A DNA stretch of 5,267 bases from Gammaproteobacteria bacterium. GTDB lineage: Bacteria > Pseudomonadota > Gammaproteobacteria > Magnimaribacterales > TMED112. Shown in pieces: positions 1-4,851 of this stretch. The notes under the pieces were generated by a model, which was not told where the DNA came from, did no database searches, and saw only the letters and a list, made by a program, of their open reading frames with translations. Position numbers and translations under genes: made by a program. Within the stretch, counting starts at the first letter, position 1. Each line of letters opens with the position of its first letter. The stretch lies in the NCBI GenBank assembly GCA_002684055.1, contig NYUL01000042.1:3935-9201 (forward strand), read 5' to 3'.

Positions 1-275
1 GAGGCTCAATTGAGCTAGCTGACCTTCTTTTAATGTTCATTTATGCTGAAGTATTAGGTATGGTGGCAATTTATTTTCGAAGCCACGTATTACCAGTAAT
101 TTACCCACTTTTTATAGGTATTACAGCACTTGCAAGATTAATTGTTTTGCAAGGAAAAGATTCTATGCCTGAACAGTTAGTTTATGAAGCAGGCTCCATA
201 CTATTGTTAAGTCTTGCAGCATTACTCCTCAAAGACGTGAAAGTTACACTTACACACAACAAGAAAAAATCTTAA
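1..275 (+). CDS. PsiE-family membrane protein, 3' part only (5' end outside window)
   Basis: The frame is open from the first full codon at base 3, so the ATG at 33 is internal and the gene begins left of the window; about 90 C-terminal residues are visible. The reading resembles the C-terminal half of phosphate-starvation-inducible PsiE proteins: a Leu-Ala-Asp-Leu-Leu-Leu stretch, FIYAEVLGMVAIYF, then PLFIGITALARLIVL, and a last hydrophobic segment ending LLLSLAALLLKDVKV. E. coli PsiE carries the similar IGITAIVRLIIV. Three hydrophobic helices are visible, followed by a short basic tail rich in Lys, so an inner-membrane protein is expected. PsiE is known to be induced by phosphate starvation in E. 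coli, but its biochemical role is not established. The stop codon lies inside an inverted repeat, and the next gene starts 26 bases on in the same direction, so co-transcription is possible. Family assignment is fairly sure; orthology to psiE itself is not. Confidence 0.82.
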   Translation, partial: GSIELADLLLMFIYAEVLGMVAIYFRSHVLPVIYPLFIGITALARLIVLQGKDSMPEQLVYEAGSILLLSLAALLLKDVKVTLTHNKKKS

Positions 276-297
276 ACTAGAATTATCTCTAGTTTAA
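272..297. repeat. 10-bp perfect inverted repeat between psiE-like and GFA genes
   Basis: TTAAACTAGA (272-281) and TCTAGTTTAA (288-297) are perfect inverted copies separated by the loop ATTATC. The repeat includes the stop codon of the upstream gene and ends 4 bases before the ATG at 302. It has only two G/C pairs, so the stem is weak. On the plus strand it is followed by A residues rather than T, which does not fit an intrinsic terminator in that direction. Read on the minus strand, the stem is followed by GATTTTTT, which looks more like a terminator, but no minus-strand gene is visible nearby. It could be a protein-binding dyad, a minus-direction terminator, or an mRNA structure beside the GFA start. 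Confidence 0.5.
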
Positions 298-301
298 AAA
301 A

Positions 302-745
302 ATGAATCAGTCAGGAAGATGTCAGTGTGGCAAGGTAAATTACTACTTTAATAAAGAAGATGTAATATCGGCACACCACTGTCATTGTAAGGACTGCCAA
401 AGATCTACAGGATGTGGAAAATCTACAATCATCTACATCCCTAACAAAAAATTAAAAGTTGATGGAGAGATTAAATTTTTTGAAAATAAAGGAAGCATGG
501 GTACAACCATAAGAAGAGGGTTTTGTGAAAACTGTGGTTCAGGGCTAATGAGTTATGCTAAGGAGCTTCCAATGCTAAGGTTTATTAAAGCTGGCACTTT
601 AGATGACAGTAGCTGGCTTACAGTAAATTCAAGTTTTTTTACTAAATCTGCAACAGACTGGAATGCGCCAGACGAAAATATTAAAAGCTTTCAGGGCAAT
701 CCAGATATGCTTTCAAACATTAAAAATGTCATTAAATCATTGTAA
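302..745 (+). CDS. GFA-family (glutathione-dependent formaldehyde-activating enzyme/CENP-V type) zinc protein
   Basis: This 147-residue protein has the full Cys pattern of the GFA/CENP-V fold. CQCG supplies Cys7 and Cys9, CHCKDCQRSTG supplies Cys27, Cys29 and Cys32, and CENCGSGL supplies Cys75 and Cys78. In the family these seven cysteines hold two zinc ions. The later KAGTLDD segment (about 96-102) and the W at about 120 are also family-like, and the length is typical. The founding member, Gfa of Paracoccus, was described as promoting the reaction of glutathione with formaldehyde; most relatives have no proven substrate, so a formaldehyde role here is only inferred. The start at 302 places the first CxC motif near residue 7, as usual in the family. 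No Shine-Dalgarno sequence precedes it. The monooxygenase gene begins 4 bases after its stop, so the two are almost certainly co-transcribed. The protein is probably cytoplasmic, with no signal peptide. Confidence 0.9.
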   Translation: MNQSGRCQCGKVNYYFNKEDVISAHHCHCKDCQRSTGCGKSTIIYIPNKKLKVDGEIKFFENKGSMGTTIRRGFCENCGSGLMSYAKELPMLRFIKAGTLDDSSWLTVNSSFFTKSATDWNAPDENIKSFQGNPDMLSNIKNVIKSL

Positions 746-749
746 ATAA

Positions 750-1895
750 ATGCCTGATTACTCGTCATATATTGGTATTATCGGAGGCGGCATATCAGGC
801 TTAACAGCAGGTTGTGCTCTGCGCTCTCAAGGTATAAAAACTATTATATTTGAAAGGTCTGCAAGTCTTAATGAGCATGGCGGTGGTATTTCAGTATCAC
901 CTAACGCCATAAAAGTATTAGATAGGCTAAATGTAAAAGAGCAATTTATAGGTTCTTCATCTTCACCAGAAAAAATATTAATTCATTATAAAAATAAAAA
1001 AATTGCAGATATTAAAGGCGATAAATATTTTGTAACTTCTACGAGACAAAACCTTCTTCAAATACTCTATCAGAAGTACATAGAGCTTGGTGGAGAGATA
1101 AATTTTGGTCATATATTTAAGGGCTTAAACCAAGATAAAATTGAACTTTATTTTACAAATAATCAACAATATAAAGTAAGCCATATTTTGGGGTGCGATG
1201 GCATAAAATCTCCTATAAGAGAAGGTTTTTTTCCAGACTCAGGTAAACCTATTTACAGTGGATATAATGCTTGGCGAGGAATTGGTTCCGCTGAATTACA
1301 GGATGGAAAGATCTACCTTGGTAATGGAAAACACATTGTAATATATCCTGCGAACTCTCATGGAAAAGTCAGTTTTACCGCAGTAGTCAAAAATAAGAAT
1401 TCGATAACTGACTCCTGGAGAACAAAGGGTTCAAAGCATGAGTTATTAGAAGATTTTAAAACTTTTAATGAGGAAATATTTTCAATGCTACATTCTGGAG
1501 AAGAAGTTTATAAGTGGGGCATCTACATTCGCCCTCCTCTTAATTCTTTCTACATTAAAAACTTAACTTTGCTTGGCGATGCAGCTCACCCTATGGTTCC
1601 TTTTTTAGGTCAAGGTGCCTGTATGGCAATGGAGGATGCTTATACATTTGGAAAATTAGCTGGTAAGTTTTCACCTGACTTTAAGACCATTCAAAATCTA
1701 TACGAGACTTTAAGACTTAAGCGCACCAACAGCATACAATCCCAGTCTTTGCTTCAAGGGAGAATTTATCATTTAGAGAATCCTGTCATGGTTTTTTTAA
1801 GAAACACATTTATACGATATACGCCGTCAGTAGATTACAGAATGAAAAGAATCTGGGATTACGATGTTCACAATGAGTTAGATAAGCACCTATAA
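750..1895 (+). CDS. FAD-dependent monooxygenase (class A, UbiH/salicylate hydroxylase-like)
   Basis: This 381-residue flavoprotein has the three signatures of the p-hydroxybenzoate hydroxylase fold. A GxGxxG dinucleotide-binding motif (IIGGGISGL, Gly12/14/17) is followed by the acidic Glu35 at the end of beta-strand 2. The DG motif is GCDGIKSPIR (about 148-157). The GD motif is LLGDAAHPMVPFLGQG (about 274-289), followed by MAMEDA. GYNAWRG near 171-177 is also typical of the salicylate hydroxylase-like branch. Such enzymes use NAD(P)H and oxygen to hydroxylate or epoxidise aromatic or related small molecules. The substrate cannot be read from the sequence; salicylate, hydroxybenzoate, nicotinate derivatives or an isoprenoid are all possible. 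No signal peptide or C-terminal membrane anchor is obvious, so a soluble cytoplasmic enzyme is expected. The ATG at 750 puts the FAD motif at the usual distance from the N-terminus. It follows the GFA gene by 4 bases and lacks a Shine-Dalgarno sequence, suggesting a linked translation unit. Confidence 0.9.
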   Translation: MPDYSSYIGIIGGGISGLTAGCALRSQGIKTIIFERSASLNEHGGGISVSPNAIKVLDRLNVKEQFIGSSSSPEKILIHYKNKKIADIKGDKYFVTSTRQNLLQILYQKYIELGGEINFGHIFKGLNQDKIELYFTNNQQYKVSHILGCDGIKSPIREGFFPDSGKPIYSGYNAWRGIGSAELQDGKIYLGNGKHIVIYPANSHGKVSFTAVVKNKNSITDSWRTKGSKHELLEDFKTFNEEIFSMLHSGEEVYKWGIYIRPPLNSFYIKNLTLLGDAAHPMVPFLGQGACMAMEDAYTFGKLAGKFSPDFKTIQNLYETLRLKRTNSIQSQSLLQGRIYHLENPVMVFLRNTFIRYTPSVDYRMKRIWDYDVHNELDKHL

Positions 1896-1986
1896 GCATC
1901 AAATTCTTGTAATCACATACCGGTTAAGAGTTCATGTCATAAATGAATATTTGTACCATTAAAATAGAGCTTGCTTCATTTAAACA

Positions 1987-2013
1987 TTGACCTATAGACA
2001 TTACCCCTGTAAT
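1987..2013 (+). promoter_or_regulatory. Candidate sigma-70-type promoter for the rhlE-like gene
   Basis: The 146-base gap between the monooxygenase and the helicase gene contains TTGACC (1987-1992, five of six to TTGACA) and TGTAAT (2008-2013, five of six to TATAAT), separated by 15 bases, shorter than the ideal 17. A 17-base spacing would use the poorer TAATCT at 2010-2015. An overlapping alternative is TTGCTT (1971-1976), then TATAGA (1993-1998) after 16 bases. Transcription from the first would begin near 2020, leaving a short leader of about 20 bases. AT-rich DNA gives such matches by chance, so this is only a candidate, but a promoter somewhere in this gap is likely given its size. Confidence 0.35.
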
Positions 2014-2041
2014 CTCCACGAGCATACAAATAACGATTTAA

Positions 2042-3307
2042 ATGAAATTTTCTGACCTAAATTTATCAAACCCCTTGATTAGAGCGCTCAAAGATAAAAA
2101 GTACGAAAAACCAACACCCATACAATCAAAAGTTATTCCAACAATTCTCAATAACCGTGACGTAATTGCTGCAGCCCAAACTGGAACTGGCAAAACAGCA
2201 GCGTTTGTCTTGCCTATTTTAAGTAAATTATCTGATCCAAAAGATAACGATAAGGGCCGTAAAATGAAAGCTTTGATATTAACGCCTACAAGAGAACTAG
2301 CTGCCCAAATAAGAGAAAGTATAGATGCATATAGTAAGTACCTAGATATTCGCTCTACGGCTGTATACGGAGGTGCAAGAATACATAATCAACAACTTAA
2401 GCTAAAAAAAGGCGTTGATATATTAGTTGCAACCCCAGGAAGGCTTCTAGATTTGTACCGACAAAAGTCAGTCAGTTTTATAAACATTGATTTTTTTGTA
2501 CTAGATGAAGCAGATCAAATGTTAGATATGGGTTTTATAAACGATATTAAGACAATCATGAAACTCTTACCTGAAAGAAGGCAAAATCTTATGTTTACTG
2601 CTACATTCTCTGATCTCTTTAGATCATTAGTTAAAGAAGTTGCAAATAAACCTATTGAAATTTCTGTTACGAGTGACAACGAGACAGGCGCAAATATAGA
2701 TCACTATGTACACCCAGTAGACAAAGCTAGAAAAGCTGAACTTCTCCTTAATCTAATAGAAAATGAAAACTTTTCACAGGCTCTCATTTTTACAAAAACC
2801 AAACATGGAGCAGACAGATTACAAAAGCGATTAGAAAAATTAAAAATTACATCTAAAGCAATTCACGGTAATAAAACACAAAATAACCGTATGAAAGCCC
2901 TTGAAGCTTTCAAAAAAAATAAAATCAGGATGCTTGTTGCAACAGATGTAGCAGCTCGAGGGTTAGATATTAAAAATATGGAACAGGTAATAAATTTTGA
3001 TGTTCCCACCGTCGCCAGAGACTATGTGCATAGAATCGGCAGAACTGGCAGGGCTGGTAAAAAAGGCAAGGCCATAACGTTAGTTAGTGCTGATGAATTT
3101 CGGCTGCTCCAGGATATAGAAAAATTACTTAAACAAAAAATTAAAAGAGTTGAAATTCCGGGTTTTGAACCTGAGCAACCCCTTCCAGTCGCTTTAAATC
3201 TACCTAAAAAGAAACATGGTAAAAAAGGAATCTTTAGAAAACCAAAAAACAATAGCAACAGCAATAGAAGCAGAAGCAGGAATAGAAGCAGAAGTAGAAG
3301 ACGGTAG
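2042..3307 (+). CDS. rhlE: RhlE-like DEAD-box ATP-dependent RNA helicase with Arg/Ser-rich tail
   Basis: All the usual DEAD-box helicase motifs appear in order in this 421-residue protein. They are the Q motif (Phe3 and PTPIQ at 24-28), motif I AQTGTGKT (45-52), Ia PTRELA (82-87), YGGA (109-112), Ib TPGR (131-134), motif II DEAD (155-158), motif III as TAT (186-188), IFTKT (249-253), V ATDVAARGLD (300-309) and VI HRIGRTGR (330-337). IHGNKTQNNRMKALEAFK and the late VEIPGFEPEQP match RhlE rather than SrmB, DeaD or RhlB. RhlE-type enzymes use ATP to remodel RNA duplexes and act in ribosome maturation, RNA turnover and cold adaptation. The basic tail ends in two NRSRSR repeats (408-419) plus Arg-Arg and probably binds RNA. 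Motif III has Thr in place of the usual Ser. The ATG at 2042 fits the Q motif position; no Shine-Dalgarno sequence is seen. The gene converges on tspO with 49 bases between them. Confidence 0.95.
   Translation: MKFSDLNLSNPLIRALKDKKYEKPTPIQSKVIPTILNNRDVIAAAQTGTGKTAAFVLPILSKLSDPKDNDKGRKMKALILTPTRELAAQIRESIDAYSKYLDIRSTAVYGGARIHNQQLKLKKGVDILVATPGRLLDLYRQKSVSFINIDFFVLDEADQMLDMGFINDIKTIMKLLPERRQNLMFTATFSDLFRSLVKEVANKPIEISVTSDNETGANIDHYVHPVDKARKAELLLNLIENENFSQALIFTKTKHGADRLQKRLEKLKITSKAIHGNKTQNNRMKALEAFKKNKIRMLVATDVAARGLDIKNMEQVINFDVPTVARDYVHRIGRTGRAGKKGKAITLVSADEFRLLQDIEKLLKQKIKRVEIPGFEPEQPLPVALNLPKKKHGKKGIFRKPKNNSNSNRSRSRNRSRSRRR
3263..3298 (+). repeat. 18-bp tandem repeat encoding NRSRSR in the helicase tail
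   Basis: Two adjacent 18-base units (3263-3280 and 3281-3298) are identical at 16 of 18 positions. Each encodes Asn-Arg-Ser-Arg-Ser-Arg. Both differences are at third codon positions: AGC/AGT changes no amino acid, and AGG/AGA also keeps Arg. The stretch is purine-rich on the plus strand. Because the unit is a multiple of three, copy-number change by slippage would lengthen or shorten the basic tail without breaking the frame. Confidence 0.8.
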
Positions 3308-3356
3308 TCAGCAACCTAACGCTTACAACAGTTTAATTTTCCTATGACAATAAAAC

Positions 3357-3818
3357 CTAGTTAAGCACAAGGATTGATAAATTTAAGATTGCCGCAAAAG
3401 TAATCCACAGCAAATAAGGCAGGTAAAGAAATAAGCTCAACCAAGCCTCTTTTATTCTTAGCTGTCTTGCTATTAAGACATTTAGCAAAATCAATACCAC
3501 AATATTTAAAAAGGCCAACTCTAGACCGTTAAATACGAAGAAAATCCAGCTCCATAAACCATTTACGCAAAGTTGCATTAGATACAACCTATAAACTGTT
3601 CGAGCATTCAGAAAACTTACTATAGCCATTAGAAGATACAGGATTGGCCATACAATGCCAAAAAGATAGTTTGGTGGGTTAAAACTAGGTTTATTTAAAC
3701 TCTCATACCAAGTCCAATCAGTATATATAGTTGATAATCCACCTAGCCAAGCAACAATACATGTCGCTAAGACCATGCTTATTTTTAATAGAAATCGTTT
3801 AGAAGTTAATTTTTCCAT
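3357..3818 (-). CDS. tspO: TspO/MBR family tryptophan-rich sensory protein
   Basis: This 153-residue membrane protein has the hallmarks of TspO, the bacterial relative of the mitochondrial translocator protein (peripheral benzodiazepine receptor). WYESLNKPSFNPPNYLFG (37-54) is the signature first loop, followed by VWPILYLLMA (56-65), the second-helix motif. Asn86 with LWSWIFF (88-94) and the final PYLLWITFAAILN (134-146) are also diagnostic. Five hydrophobic helices can be placed at about 13-31, 51-70, 78-96, 100-117 and 126-150, the family number and length. TspO proteins bind tetrapyrroles such as haem and protoporphyrin and are linked to oxygen, light or stress responses; in Rhodobacter TspO negatively regulates photopigment genes. 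Its location would be the outer or inner membrane depending on the organism. The start ATG lies inside the 3' end of the esterase gene (20-base overlap), so translation is probably coupled to it. No Shine-Dalgarno sequence is visible. The role beside secreted esterases is unknown. Confidence 0.93.
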   Translation of the reverse strand: MEKLTSKRFLLKISMVLATCIVAWLGGLSTIYTDWTWYESLNKPSFNPPNYLFGIVWPILYLLMAIVSFLNARTVYRLYLMQLCVNGLWSWIFFVFNGLELAFLNIVVLILLNVLIARQLRIKEAWLSLFLYLPYLLWITFAAILNLSILVLN

Positions 3819-4851
3819 TTATGTCAAATTGGCTCAAAAAGTCCCAAATCTCATCTGCTGCAATGATATCGTACTGATTTAAATCTGTTGGCCAGTCATG
3901 CCCCATACCTTCCATAAGAAACAGCTCTACCTTCACATCATTTAAACAATCAGTTTCTTGATAAATGGAACCGCCGTCTCCATCATTATTTACATCGGGC
4001 AATGTAATAACATTTTGTGCTTGGCAATTATTAAACTCTTTCCAGTAGGCCATCATATCTGGCACTGAAGTAGAGCGCCAATTGCCTTCATATGGAACTA
4101 CTGTGTCGTTATCTCCATGGATATGTATGATAGAGATTGGATGGCTAGGACTACAGTTAGAATAAGTATTTGGTGTTATAGACCCTCCTACTGAAGCTAT
4201 CCCTGCAAATCTATTGCCGATATTACAAGCTAAGTGATAGCTCATTTTTCCTCCGTTCGATTTGCCGGTGGCATAAACTCTATTAAGATCTATTTGATAC
4301 TCACTAGATGCCCAGTCAATTAAGCTAGAAATAAAACTTATATCATTTGCTGGGCTCTCGGTTGACCAGCCACTATCATTCCAATGGGGCTCTCCTGAGC
4401 TGGGTAAAATTGAACCTTGAGGATAAATTACAATAAATTTTTCAGCCTCAGCAATTGATTGAAAGCCGGTAAGGCCTGAAAAATCATTTGCTTGACCCCT
4501 ATAACCATGAAGATTAAATAAAAGTGGTGTAGAGGTAACTGTAGTGCCAACATTATCCGGAATATAGGCATAAAACTCACGATTTAAACCCTCATATTCT
4601 ACATTGCAGTAATTCGTATTTGGAAGGTTTGAGTCGGTACAATCTGGCGATGGTTCAGGAGTTGGTGCAGGTGTAGGCTCGGGAGTTGGAGCTGGCGTGG
4701 GTGCTGGTGTTGGCTCGGGGGTTGGAGCTGGCGTGGGTGCAGGTGTAGGAATTGGTGCTGGAATGACAGATTCAGAAGAAGACCCTCCTCCACACCCATA
4801 CAATAGTAAAGTTGTGACAATTAATATTTTTTTAAGGAATAATCTTGCCAT
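3799..4851 (-). CDS. Lipoprotein esterase, PHB-depolymerase/LpqC type, with Pro-rich linker
   Basis: This 350-residue alpha/beta-hydrolase begins with a lipoprotein signal: basic RLFLKK, a hydrophobic run, and lipobox LLYGC with Cys20. Gly follows the Cys, so the Asp+2 inner-membrane retention signal is absent and outer-membrane anchoring is likely. A Pro-Thr-Ala/Glu linker (31-69) joins it to the catalytic domain. There, LHGYRGQ (114-120) supplies the oxyanion region, GKSNGG (196-201) the nucleophile Ser198, HGDNDTVVPY (245-254) the likely Asp249, and MGHDWP (316-321) His318. These are the features of the Esterase_PHB/LpqC family, which includes polyhydroxybutyrate depolymerases and CE1-type feruloyl or acetyl esterases. 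The exact substrate cannot be told. Cys209, 233, 276 and 302 are matched in the upstream paralogue and could form disulfides, fitting an exported enzyme. DVNNDGDGG (286-294) may be a metal-binding loop. The start overlaps the upstream paralogue by 20 bases, and the 3' end overlaps tspO by 20 bases. Confidence 0.9.
   Translation of the reverse strand: MARLFLKKILIVTTLLLYGCGGGSSSESVIPAPIPTPAPTPAPTPEPTPAPTPAPTPEPTPAPTPEPSPDCTDSNLPNTNYCNVEYEGLNREFYAYIPDNVGTTVTSTPLLFNLHGYRGQANDFSGLTGFQSIAEAEKFIVIYPQGSILPSSGEPHWNDSGWSTESPANDISFISSLIDWASSEYQIDLNRVYATGKSNGGKMSYHLACNIGNRFAGIASVGGSITPNTYSNCSPSHPISIIHIHGDNDTVVPYEGNWRSTSVPDMMAYWKEFNNCQAQNVITLPDVNNDGDGGSIYQETDCLNDVKVELFLMEGMGHDWPTDLNQYDIIAADEIWDFLSQFDINGKINF
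4654..4749 (-). repeat. 36-bp tandem repeat encoding the Pro-Thr-Ala-Glu linker
   Basis: Two full 36-base units (4714-4749 and 4678-4713) differ at only three positions, and a shortened third unit of 24 bases lies at 4654-4677. On the minus strand each full unit encodes PTPAPTPAPTPE, and the short one PTPAPTPE. The repeat is GC-rich, in contrast to its AT-rich surroundings, because Pro and Ala codons are GC-rich. It sits between the lipidated Cys and the hydrolase domain, where it should form an extended spacer. Length changes in 12-residue steps would keep the frame. Confidence 0.9.

Noticed and set aside
33..275. ATG at 33 as the real start of the psiE-like gene
   Set aside because: The frame stays open upstream to the window edge, and the residues before the ATG (ELADLLL) fit the PsiE family, so the Met is internal.
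1930..1948. Possible terminator hairpin after the monooxygenase gene (TTCAT...ATGAA)
   Set aside because: The stem has only five AT-rich pairs plus a possible G-U, and only a short interrupted T-run follows; such pairs occur by chance in this composition.
3022..3264. Minus-strand open frame of 80 codons opposite the helicase
   Set aside because: It lies entirely antisense to conserved helicase motif VI and the tail, with no domain of its own.
3331..3356. Imperfect hairpin between rhlE-like gene and tspO (GTTT-A-ATT with AAT-A-AAAC)
   Set aside because: It is a seven-pair stem with an internal A-A mismatch and a 10-base loop, almost without G/C and with no following T-tract; too weak to call a terminator.
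4654..4749. CRISPR-like 36-bp repeats
   Set aside because: The units are directly adjacent with no spacers and encode an in-frame Pro-rich linker.
4599..4820. Minus-strand reading frame rich in Gln, His and Leu
   Set aside because: It is an alternative frame of the same repeat within the lipoprotein esterase gene, whose own frame has a clear lipobox and catalytic motifs.
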